7,846 nucleotides of DNA, taken from positions 1 through 7,846 of the forward strand of contig CAQPRV010000064.1 of the NCBI GenBank assembly GCA_948857205.1, read 5' to 3'. The stretch comes from an uncultured Clostridia bacterium. GTDB taxonomy: Bacteria; Bacillota; Clostridia; TANB77; CAG-508. The notes under the pieces were generated by a model that had not been told where the DNA came from, made no database searches, and saw only the letters and a program-made list of their open reading frames with translations. Each line of letters opens with the position of its first letter. The first letter of the stretch is position 1. This document shows positions 1 through 6,495 of this stretch, piece by piece. The position numbers and the translations under genes are program-made.

Positions 1-138
1 CTTTTTTGTTTGCAACTTCTCTTCGTTCTGTTGCATAAGTTATCCGTATCGCTCGTTCCTCGCTAACGGCTTTTTTGTTTGCAACTTCTCTTCGTTCTGT
101 TGCATAAGTTATCCGTATCGCTCGTTCCTCGCTAACGG
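1..138. repeat. Two perfect tandem copies of a 69-bp palindrome-bearing unit
   Basis: Positions 1-69 and 70-138 are identical base for base. The unit contains 30 G or C out of 69 (43%), well above the surrounding DNA. Each copy has a first palindrome, TGCAAC paired with GTTGCA (11-16 with 30-35; 80-85 with 99-104), enclosing a 13-base loop. It also has a second, CCGT paired with ACGG (44-47 with 66-69; 113-116 with 135-138), enclosing an 18-base loop. On the minus strand both loops are purine-rich and share GAACGA. The array touches the window edge, so more copies may lie outside. There is no open reading frame of note and no spacer variation of the CRISPR kind. It lies beyond the terminator of the kinase gene, so it is probably an intergenic repeat family; its role is unknown. 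Confidence 0.9.
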
Positions 139-146
139 CTAACTTA
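105..146. repeat. Long imperfect palindrome at the inner end of the 69-bp array
   Basis: TAAGTTA (105-111) pairs with TAACTTA (140-146). After one mismatch (112/139), CCGT (113-116) pairs with ACGG (135-138), giving 11 base pairs around an 18-base loop. Only the second repeat copy has the full outer arm. In the first copy the DNA after ACGG runs into the next unit instead, so the 69-bp duplication boundary falls inside this palindrome. It could form a hairpin in either strand or in RNA. Confidence 0.7.
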
Positions 147-187
147 ATTATAGCTTTTTTTTGTAGCTTTTCTAATCGATTTATATT

Positions 188-219
188 ACAAAAACCTTAC
201 GTTTTTGTAAGGTTTTTGT
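188..219 (-). terminator. Rho-independent terminator after the histidine kinase gene, probably bidirectional
   Basis: ACAAAAACCTTAC (188-200) and GTAAGGTTTTTGT (207-219) are exact reverse complements, giving a 13-bp stem with a 6-base loop (201-206). On the minus strand the CCTTAC/GTAAGG core is followed by TTTTTGT, which supplies the U-tract. On the plus strand the stem likewise runs into T-rich sequence. It lies immediately downstream of the kinase stop codon (222-224), so it ends minus-strand transcription of the two-component pair. It may also stop transcription entering from the left. Confidence 0.9.
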
Positions 220-221
220 TT

Positions 222-1238
222 TTATGGGTTTATGTAACTATTTTGTGGTATTGTTATTTTTGTTTCTGTCCCTTCTTTTTCTTCGGATTTTGCTTCGATT
301 TCTATTCCTAGTTTTTTACATAGTTTTTTGCATAGGTATAATCCTATTCCTGTTGATTTTTGGTTGTTGTTTCTTCCATTGCTTCCTGTAAACCCTTTTT
401 CAAAGATTTTTTTTATTTCTTCTTTTTTTATTCCTATTCCATTGTCTTTTATGTATAGTTTTATTTTTTCTTTTCCTTTTTTGGAGTAGATTTCTATTTC
501 TAGCTTTTCTTCTTTTTTTCTGTATTTTATACTGTTTTGTATTATTTGGTTTAATATAAATATTAACCATTTACTGTCTGTATTTACTTCAACTTCTAAG
601 TCATGCAAGTTTATACTTACTTTTTCCTGTATTAATAGGTTTTTGTTCTTTTTTATACTTTCGCTTACTATGTCTTTTAGTTTGCATTTTTTTATGTAAT
701 AGTCTTTTTCTACTGTGCTACTTCTTGCATAATATAATACTTGCTCAATGTAATTTTCTACTTTATCTAATTCTTCATTTATGCTTTTAGTTATATTGTT
801 TTTATTGTTTTCTATTATCATTTTACTTGTAGCTATTGGCATTTTTATTTCGTGTATCCATAGTTCTATATATTCTTTATAATCTTGTGTTATATATTTA
901 TACCTATTTACATTTTCTATCATGGATTTATTTATTTCTGTAAGTATGTTTTTAAATATTTTTCCCTCTACAAAGTTTGGTGTTTTAATTAGTTCTGTAA
1001 TAAGATATTTTTGTTCTAAATTATCTACAGTACTTTCAATTTTTTTATAAAAGTTTCTTTTTGTAACATATTCTTTTATTATACTTATTAAATACATTAC
1101 ACTTATTACAACTGGTATATATATTTTTATAAAGGTACCTATTGGATATATTGTTAAAAATATTTCTATTGTTAATATCCCAAATAATAATAAAATTATT
1201 GTTAATAATTTGTCTTTTAGAAAGTATTTTAAACTCAT
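222..1238 (-). CDS. Intramembrane-sensing sensor histidine kinase, BceS-like
   Basis: This is a membrane sensor kinase that should phosphorylate the response regulator encoded just upstream. Two hydrophobic helices (about residues 11-31 and 39-55) are separated by only about seven residues, so there is no real extracellular sensor domain. This is the hallmark of intramembrane-sensing kinases such as BceS, which usually detect cell-envelope antibiotics through a partner ABC transporter. The H-box is WIHEIKMP with His129. The ATP-binding domain shows an N-box (Asn235 in QNSIKYR), DNGIGI (265-270), an F-box (IFEKGF, 278-283) and STGIGLYL (295-302). All the catalytic motifs are present and the length of 338 residues is normal. 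The ATG at 1236-1238 follows a purine-rich AAGAAGGA site and lies 17 bases after the regulator stop, so the two form an operon. No transporter genes follow; a terminator overlaps the 3' end. The ligand cannot be told from the sequence. Confidence 0.93.
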   Translation of the reverse strand: MSLKYFLKDKLLTIILLLFGILTIEIFLTIYPIGTFIKIYIPVVISVMYLISIIKEYVTKRNFYKKIESTVDNLEQKYLITELIKTPNFVEGKIFKNILTEINKSMIENVNRYKYITQDYKEYIELWIHEIKMPIATSKMIIENNKNNITKSINEELDKVENYIEQVLYYARSSTVEKDYYIKKCKLKDIVSESIKKNKNLLIQEKVSINLHDLEVEVNTDSKWLIFILNQIIQNSIKYRKKEEKLEIEIYSKKGKEKIKLYIKDNGIGIKKEEIKKIFEKGFTGSNGRNNNQKSTGIGLYLCKKLCKKLGIEIEAKSEEKEGTETKITIPQNSYINP

Positions 1239-1255
1239 TTTTTCCTTCTTTCTAT

Positions 1256-1951
1256 TTATTTTAATATATATCCTTGTCCTCTTCTTGTTTCAATTATTTC
1301 TTTTAAGTCTAATTGATTTAATTTATTTCTCAATCTTGTAATATTTACAGTTAAAGTATTGTCATCTATAAAGCATTCATTATCCCATAAACATTCCATT
1401 ATTTCCTCTCTTGATACTATTTTCCCTCTATTTTGTACAAGATGATGTAATATTTTAAACTCATTTTTTGTAAGTTCTATTTCTCTTTTATCTCTTATAA
1501 TTGTACTTTTTGAAAGATTTATTATAAATTCTCCACAATCTATTTTTTCTTGATTTCTTGTCTCCTTTATTGTTCTTCTTAATAAAGATGCTATTTTTGC
1601 TAATAATATTTGTATATTAAATGGCTTTGTTATGTATTGATCTGCTCCATAATTTATACTTATTAACTCATCTATTTCATTATCTTTACTAGTAATTATT
1701 ATTATTGCCATATCTGATTTTTTTCTTATTTCTTTACATATATATTGTCCATCTATATTTGGCAGATTAATGTCTAATAATATTAAGTCTGGATCTTTTT
1801 CTATTATGTCTTGTATTGTGTCATTAAATTTTTCTATTGTTTCTACTTGATATCCATTTTTATTTAAAAATATTTTTAATTCATTTCTTAGTTTTTCATC
1901 ATCTTCTATAATTAATATTTTATATGTTTTACAATTTGAGCAATTAAACAT
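1256..1951 (-). CDS. OmpR-family response regulator (receiver plus winged helix), BceR-like
   Basis: This is a DNA-binding transcription regulator, presumably activated by the adjacent kinase. The receiver domain (about residues 10-125) has the acidic pocket Glu16-Asp17-Asp18, the phospho-acceptor Asp60 in LLDINLP, the conserved Thr87 and Lys109 in TKPF. A C-terminal OmpR/PhoB winged helix occupies about 138-231, including LTKNEFKIL, the recognition-helix stretch NTLTVNITRLRNKL and the terminal GQGYIL. The 231-residue length is typical. An oddity is a ten-residue N-terminal extension carrying CSNC (Cys4, Cys7), where most family members begin directly at the KILIIEDD strand. The ATG at 1949-1951 is preceded by AGGAG (1963-1967), eleven bases upstream, which supports this start. 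The kinase gene follows after 17 bases. The targets are not in the window, apart from possible self-regulation through the inverted repeat upstream. Confidence 0.93.
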   Translation of the reverse strand: MFNCSNCKTYKILIIEDDEKLRNELKIFLNKNGYQVETIEKFNDTIQDIIEKDPDLILLDINLPNIDGQYICKEIRKKSDMAIIIITSKDNEIDELISINYGADQYITKPFNIQILLAKIASLLRRTIKETRNQEKIDCGEFIINLSKSTIIRDKREIELTKNEFKILHHLVQNRGKIVSREEIMECLWDNECFIDDNTLTVNITRLRNKLNQLDLKEIIETRRGQGYILK

Positions 1952-2028
1952 TACACTAACAACTCCTAAAAATTATATAAAATTATTTGATTATCTTTTC
2001 TTCAATTTATTTTTTATTTTCCCATACA

Positions 2029-2059
2029 ATTATAGACCAAAGCTTTCTAATATATTCAA
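2029..2059 (-). promoter_or_regulatory. Possible sigma-A-type promoter for the two-component pair
   Basis: On the minus strand a perfect TATAAT (2029-2034) lies 19 bases downstream of TTGAAT (2054-2059), a weak -35 box. It sits between the nuclease stop (2080-2082) and the regulator start (1951). The spacing is longer than ideal, and such motifs are common in AT-rich DNA, so this is only a candidate. It would let the two-component genes be transcribed independently of the restriction operon. Confidence 0.4.
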
Positions 2060-2070
2060 CAAATATATTA
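2048..2070. promoter_or_regulatory. Perfect 9-bp inverted repeat, possible operator
   Basis: TAATATATT (2048-2056) and AATATATTA (2062-2070) are exact reverse complements around the 5-base spacer CAACA. The repeat starts ten bases after the nuclease stop codon and overlaps the candidate -35 box of the two-component promoter. There is no following U-run in the transcribed direction and the stem is all A/T, so it is a poor terminator. An operator for the adjacent regulator, or chance in AT-rich DNA, fits better. Confidence 0.35.
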
Positions 2071-2079
2071 AACAATTTT

Positions 2080-3351
2080 TTATGTCTTATCTACTTTTTT
2101 TAAATTCAAATAATTTTTCATTAACAATTTTACATCTAAAAATTGCTCTATTATATAATTACATCCTTCATTTAATTGGCAATATGGTAAATCTAATTCC
2201 AAATGTAATCCATTTTCACTCTTTCCTGGTAATAATAAAGCACTATAAAGTTTTCTATTTCTCCCTATTTCGCTATTTCCTAATAAAATTGTATATGAAA
2301 ATTGTTTATAATTTAAATCAGTTATATCTTTATAATATTTTGAATCAAATACATATATTGTATTTCCATCATTATAATAATGATCTGGTCTTATATAAAA
2401 TCTGTGTTTAGATTTATCAATATTAAATTTCTTATTTTCAAATCTTTTTATATGTTGTTTTCTCTTATAATCAAAAATTAACTTGCTATTTTCTTTATCA
2501 ATTTCTACAAAACAATCATTTAAGTATTTATTTACTAAACTCTCCCAAATTACTTCAAAGTAATTAATTTTAAAATGAATTGCTCCTCCTTTAGCATTTT
2601 TATTATATCTTTCAAAAAAATTTATTAGTGAATTTACAAGTTCTTTCTGATGATCTTTAAATATTGTACTTCTATATTGATATAATTGCCTTAGTATGTA
2701 ATGTTTATTAGCTAAAAAATCAATTTTATATTTCTTTTCATGAACAGGAGGTAATTGAATAAAATATGAGAAATTTCTTATGGTATAATTTATTACAAAT
2801 ATCATACATTCACTTATAAATACATTTCTATTGCTTTTTTTTCTAGAATATAATGGTAAAAAAATCAAATTTCCATTTGAAACAATAGCATTAGATTTTT
2901 GAATAGTATCTTTCCATGAAATTTTACTACTTATATCTTTCAAAAGTATTACTTCTTCCTCTTTATATATTCCATATTTTTTATAATAATCATATATTTT
3001 AAAGAAACATTCAAATGGATAATCTGATTCAAAATTATCTTCATGTCCTATATATTTATACGCTATTGATTTAGACTGACTCTCCCTATTATATTTGCTA
3101 ATAACCTCAAATAATAATTTAATATCTTCTTCTATTTCTTTTGAATTTTTATTTTTTAAAACTTCACTATCATTAAAGAATTTTTTTGGAAAAACTGCCA
3201 AAATCTTTTCTTTTTCAATAATAAAACCAACAAAATCAAGTACATAATTTTTTAATTTTTTTGAATATCTCTTATCTCCATCAGATAAATTAAATTTTTT
3301 TACTTCACCTTCTATCACATCACCATCTTGTCCTAATACAATTTGCAACAT
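2080..3351 (-). CDS. McrC/LlaJI-type restriction nuclease subunit (PD-(D/E)XK)
   Basis: This is the probable DNA-cutting subunit, working with the McrB-like NTPase encoded just upstream. In the LlaJI and BsuMI systems the equivalent proteins (R2, YdjA) are needed together with the NTPase for cleavage. The C-terminal half shows a PD-(D/E)XK-like core: a helix with Glu270 (EVIWESLVNKYL), Pro322-Asp323 in YIRPDHYY, Asp336-Ser-Lys338 in YVFDSKYY, and Gln350 in a following helix (YKQFSYTILL). The N-terminal part (about residues 1-150), including LSDGDKRYSKK and FVGFII, resembles LlaJI-family endonucleases. The middle (about 160-260) would be the coupling region but has no clear motif. The ATG is supported by AGGAGGTG at 3358-3365, and the gene starts 17 bases after the NTPase stop. 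It is the last gene of the operon. The 423-residue length looks complete. Family assignment is from memory of the motifs, not a search. Confidence 0.85.
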   Translation of the reverse strand: MLQIVLGQDGDVIEGEVKKFNLSDGDKRYSKKLKNYVLDFVGFIIEKEKILAVFPKKFFNDSEVLKNKNSKEIEEDIKLLFEVISKYNRESQSKSIAYKYIGHEDNFESDYPFECFFKIYDYYKKYGIYKEEEVILLKDISSKISWKDTIQKSNAIVSNGNLIFLPLYSRKKSNRNVFISECMIFVINYTIRNFSYFIQLPPVHEKKYKIDFLANKHYILRQLYQYRSTIFKDHQKELVNSLINFFERYNKNAKGGAIHFKINYFEVIWESLVNKYLNDCFVEIDKENSKLIFDYKRKQHIKRFENKKFNIDKSKHRFYIRPDHYYNDGNTIYVFDSKYYKDITDLNYKQFSYTILLGNSEIGRNRKLYSALLLPGKSENGLHLELDLPYCQLNEGCNYIIEQFLDVKLLMKNYLNLKKVDKT

Positions 3352-3357
3352 ATGTTA

Positions 3358-3365
3358 CACCTCCT
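3358..3365 (-). promoter_or_regulatory. Consensus ribosome binding site of the nuclease gene
   Basis: AGGAGGTG on the minus strand is a full match to the anti-16S sequence. It lies six bases before the ATG at 3349-3351 and within the 17-base gap after the NTPase stop, and it fixes the nuclease start. It is one of the strongest sites in the operon, suggesting ample translation of the last gene. Confidence 0.85.
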
Positions 3366-3368
3366 ACA

Positions 3369-4766
3369 TTACAAATTATTATTGTACCAGTCATTAATGC
3401 TATCAAAAAAATCATCACTAAATATCTTTTCACTATTTTCATATTTATCATACAAATCTGAAAAACAAGTTATGCTATTATCAAATAGTCTTATGTCAGT
3501 TTTATAAGTAGCTTCTTGTATATCAAACCATAAATAGTGTAATAATTTATTTTGAATTTTTTCCTTATCATTTTCTCCATTAAATTCAATTAAGAATTGA
3601 CCTATCTGTTTATCTTCTCCTAGTCCTAATTTTTCAGAAGATGCAATAAATTTATTTAAAACTCCATATAAATCTATCCAATTTATACCAATATTTTCTT
3701 TCCCATTATTAAAACTTAATGTTACATTATTTAAATAAGGTTTATTTGAAGGAACAGGTTTAGTACTTATGTATTTCCATTCAAATCTTCTTTTAAAGGC
3801 TGTATCCATTACAAAAACATTTTGATCTGATGTGTTTACGGTTCCTATAATGTATAAGTTTGAAGGAATCTTAATTTTTCCATCATTAATTCTTGTAATG
3901 TCTTTAGCTATAACTTCATTATAAACAGAATATCTACTCCAATCTTTGTTATCTCCTTCTTTTACTCTATCTAACAATTGAAAAATATCTCCAAAAATTG
4001 CTGCACAATTTCCTCTCGACATTTCTTCAATAATTAAGTATACATTTTCTCTTGGTGTATTATAAGCTTTTTCTAGTGCAAGTGTAAAAGGTCCTTTTTG
4101 AAAATCATATGTTATATCTCCTTTATGTTCTCCTTCTTTTATTATTGTAGGTAATAACTGACCAACAAAATCATTATAAGTATATTCTGGATGAAAAGTA
4201 ATTCTATATTTATTTTCATTTTTTACGTCTTTTAAAAGTTTATCTATAGCATAGCTTTTTCCTGTACCTGGGACTCCATAGTAAATAACATTATAACCAC
4301 CATTTACTCTTTCCTCACTTTTCATTATTACATCTTTTATAAATTCTAAATATGGTGTTCTATTATCATAATTATTACGTGTTTTATAATACCAATCGTT
4401 TGATATTATATAAAACTTTTCATTAATATTTATATAATCAAAATAATATCTACTCCTACCTTTATCATCTAATGTGTTTATATTTTCATTATGTATTACA
4501 TTTTCTGTAACATCAACTAAAATAGGTCTTACATGCTTTGTATAAGTATTGCAAAGAGTATGGGTTGTCAATATATTTAATACCTCATTATTAATATATG
4601 GTTTAAATATTTCTATACTTTTAAAAGCAAATTCTTTATTGTCAAGATTTAATAGTTTATTAATTTCACTATATATGTCTCCATTTTCATTAATATTTAA
4701 AAGTTGTTTTATTAGATCCATCTTTTTACTAATTTCGTTTTTTACTTTATTTTCTACTATATCCAT
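3369..4766 (-). CDS. McrB-like AAA+ NTPase (probable GTPase) restriction subunit
   Basis: This is the motor and regulatory subunit of the restriction complex, expected to hydrolyse GTP and to drive the McrC-like nuclease. The AAA+ core starts near residue 155: Walker A GVPGTGKS (164-171), FHPEYTYNDFVGQ (191-203, the McrB-type FHxxYxYxDF stretch), Walker B and following loop LIIEEMSRGN (244-253), FGDIFQLLDR (258-267), and the NTSD motif (311-314) at the place of McrB's NTAD signature. RRF (326-328) follows as a probable arginine-finger/sensor region. The first 150 residues have no domain I recognise. In LlaJI R1 the N-terminal domain is a B3-like DNA-recognition domain, so a DNA-binding role here is possible but unproven. 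The ATG at 4764-4766 follows AGGAG (4773-4777), which overlaps the preceding stop TAG; the gap between genes is nine bases. All core motifs are intact over 465 residues. Confidence 0.9.
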   Translation of the reverse strand: MDIVENKVKNEISKKMDLIKQLLNINENGDIYSEINKLLNLDNKEFAFKSIEIFKPYINNEVLNILTTHTLCNTYTKHVRPILVDVTENVIHNENINTLDDKGRSRYYFDYININEKFYIISNDWYYKTRNNYDNRTPYLEFIKDVIMKSEERVNGGYNVIYYGVPGTGKSYAIDKLLKDVKNENKYRITFHPEYTYNDFVGQLLPTIIKEGEHKGDITYDFQKGPFTLALEKAYNTPRENVYLIIEEMSRGNCAAIFGDIFQLLDRVKEGDNKDWSRYSVYNEVIAKDITRINDGKIKIPSNLYIIGTVNTSDQNVFVMDTAFKRRFEWKYISTKPVPSNKPYLNNVTLSFNNGKENIGINWIDLYGVLNKFIASSEKLGLGEDKQIGQFLIEFNGENDKEKIQNKLLHYLWFDIQEATYKTDIRLFDNSITCFSDLYDKYENSEKIFSDDFFDSINDWYNNNL

Positions 4767-4775
4767 ATTCTTCTC

Positions 4776-5465
4776 CTATATTAACTCTTTTATTATTTCA
4801 ATATTTTCTTTGTTTAAGTAATATCTTTTATTTACATCTTCTATTAGACCTGCTTGTATTAAAAGTCTTTTATTATATTCAAAAACAGTATTATTGTTTT
4901 CTAAAGTTATATTTAATTCACCTTTTCTATATTCTTCAATATTGTTCTTTAATTCATCTTCATTTGTTGTAATCATTAAATAAAACTCATTTTCATCAAT
5001 ACTATTATTATAATAAATAAATCTTAATATTTTAAAATAATTTTCCTCTTGTCCATTTTTCTTTCTATTGATTAATGCTAATATCGTAACATATTTTAGA
5101 ATTTTAGAAATTTCATTATTTATTTTATCATCCAGTTTTTCAGAATATTGCTCTTGCATTTTGATGATTTCTAAGTATGATTTTCCTAAATTACTTATAA
5201 AATTATTTAACTTAATTTTTCCTATTTTATCTTTCCTATATTCATTTAGAAAACCATTATTATATAAAAATGGGATATCAACTCTTATTGCACTTTCAGT
5301 AATTTTTAATTCTTGACTCATTTTTATCTGCAATTCCTTATAGTTCATTTCTTCATTACAATGATTTTTACAAAATTCTTCATAACCTTTAAATTTTCTA
5401 TTTAAATTTTCTGTAAGACTTACTCCAGGTGACCCAATACCTTTTATATCTATTGTTTTGTTCAT
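4776..5465 (-). CDS. Probable winged-helix protein of the restriction operon (BsuMI YdiR position)
   Basis: This 229-residue protein has no family I can name. Residues 42-75 (KELQIKMSQELKITESAIR and on through DIPFLYNNGFL) read as a helix-turn-helix with a wing. Residues 195-218 (FEYNKRLLIQAGL then KRYYL) look like a second winged helix. The middle (about 96-180) is helical and charged, possibly for dimerisation. No catalytic nuclease, helicase or methylase motif is visible. It starts 13 bases after the second methyltransferase, behind AAGGAG (5474-5479), and its stop overlaps the ribosome binding site of the NTPase, so it is made together with the restriction genes. In BsuMI a third restriction protein, YdiR, occupies this place; in LlaJI there is none. 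A DNA-recognition or assembly subunit is the best inference. A transcriptional controller is the alternative, though such genes usually come first in the operon. Confidence 0.75.
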   Translation of the reverse strand: MNKTIDIKGIGSPGVSLTENLNRKFKGYEEFCKNHCNEEMNYKELQIKMSQELKITESAIRVDIPFLYNNGFLNEYRKDKIGKIKLNNFISNLGKSYLEIIKMQEQYSEKLDDKINNEISKILKYVTILALINRKKNGQEENYFKILRFIYYNNSIDENEFYLMITTNEDELKNNIEEYRKGELNITLENNNTVFEYNKRLLIQAGLIEDVNKRYYLNKENIEIIKELI

Positions 5466-5478
5466 AATAAGTTCTCCT

Positions 5479-6495
5479 TTATTTTATTTGTTTTTTTATT
5501 TCTATAGCTATTTCATAAGCTAACAAAGGTGGCACTGCATTTCCTACTTGTTTATACTGACTTGTTTTAGATCCTAAAAATATAAAATCATCTGAAAAGG
5601 ATTGTATTCTTGCAGATTCTCTTACAGTTGGTATCCTATTTTCTTTATAATGGAAATAATTTCTATGTCCTGTATCTATAGTATTTGAGGGCAATTTACT
5701 ATTCATTCTTTGAAAAGCTTTATTGTATTTTCTTATATTCCAATATTTTTCATCTAAATCTTTAATTTTTCCACCATCTGGTATCTTTTCTATTATATTA
5801 ATAGTTTGAACTGAATGATTTGTTGTTTCATTATTATTTAATTTATTAGAATTTTTTCTCATTACTTTTTGATAATCTGTTTGTGGTTCAGTCAAATATT
5901 GATCTATGCATTTTTCTAAATCACTTATAGCTTCTAATGTTGAAATTTTATCCTTCTTTTCTTTTGGAAATTTAAATACTTTATTCTTTATTCCTACAAA
6001 AAACACTCTTTGCCTATTTTGTGGTACACCAAAATCTGCTGCATTAAGAACTTTAGATTTTACTTTGTATCCTATCTTTTTAAACCTATTTTCTATGTCC
6101 TCTTTAAATGCTCCCCCATTTAAAGTTAATAATCCTTTTACATTTTCTAGAACAAAGAATTCTGGTTGTATATTTTCAACTACTCTACAATATTCTAAAT
6201 ATAAATAATTTCTGTCATCATTTATATCTCTTTTTCCTACTGTACTATATCCTTGGCATGGAGGGCCTCCTATTATACCTATGATATTATGTTCTTTCTT
6301 AAAATTGTTTAAAAATTCATTATCTAACATTCTAATATCTTTACATATTCCAGTTGCTTTTTTATGATTATAATTATAAGTTTGTATAGCATCTTTCCAC
6401 ATGTCTATAGCTAGACAAACGTTAAATCCTGCTAATTCAAATCCCCTGCTTAAGCCTCCACATCCACAGAATAAGTCTATTATTTCATTATTCAT
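5479..6495 (-). CDS. C5-cytosine DNA methyltransferase, second of the pair
   Basis: This enzyme transfers a methyl group from S-adenosylmethionine to carbon 5 of cytosine in the system's recognition site, protecting host DNA. Motifs in order: I, DLFCGCGG (7-14); IV, GGPPCQGYS (76-84) with catalytic Cys80; VI, ENVKG (117-121); VIII, QNRQR (159-163); IX, RESARIQSF (292-300); X, QVGNAVPP (316-323). The variable target-recognition region lies between about 175 and 280 and differs from that of its neighbour, while motifs I, IX and X are very alike. The 338-residue length is normal and no key residue is missing. The ATG lies inside the last codons of the first methyltransferase gene (8-base overlap), behind AAAGGAGGAG at about 6506-6515, implying coupled translation. 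The pair resembles YdiO/YdiP of BsuMI and M1/M2 of LlaJI. The target sequence cannot be read from the protein. Confidence 0.96.
   Translation of the reverse strand: MNNEIIDLFCGCGGLSRGFELAGFNVCLAIDMWKDAIQTYNYNHKKATGICKDIRMLDNEFLNNFKKEHNIIGIIGGPPCQGYSTVGKRDINDDRNYLYLEYCRVVENIQPEFFVLENVKGLLTLNGGAFKEDIENRFKKIGYKVKSKVLNAADFGVPQNRQRVFFVGIKNKVFKFPKEKKDKISTLEAISDLEKCIDQYLTEPQTDYQKVMRKNSNKLNNNETTNHSVQTINIIEKIPDGGKIKDLDEKYWNIRKYNKAFQRMNSKLPSNTIDTGHRNYFHYKENRIPTVRESARIQSFSDDFIFLGSKTSQYKQVGNAVPPLLAYEIAIEIKKQIK

Noticed and set aside
1..138. CRISPR array
   Set aside because: The two 69-bp copies are contiguous and identical along their whole length, with no variable spacers and no cas genes in the window.
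2082..2411. Plus-strand open frame of 109 codons opposite the nuclease gene
   Set aside because: It is fully antisense to a gene with recognisable motifs, its product is a low-complexity string of Leu, Ile, Tyr and Asn, and it has no convincing ribosome binding site.
3369..4766. Type IV (methylation-dependent) McrBC system
   Set aside because: The NTPase and nuclease are McrBC-like, but they are encoded in one operon with two cytosine methyltransferases, which fits LlaJI/BsuMI-type restriction of unmodified DNA rather than cutting of methylated DNA.
4549..4821. Plus-strand open frame of 90 codons, hydrophobic
   Set aside because: Antisense to the NTPase N-terminus and the end of the winged-helix gene; hydrophobicity comes from complementing Lys/Asn-rich codons.
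5906..6208. Plus-strand open frame of 100 codons opposite the second methyltransferase
   Set aside because: It lies inside a conserved methyltransferase on the other strand and encodes no recognisable motif; it is a by-product of the opposite-strand codon pattern.
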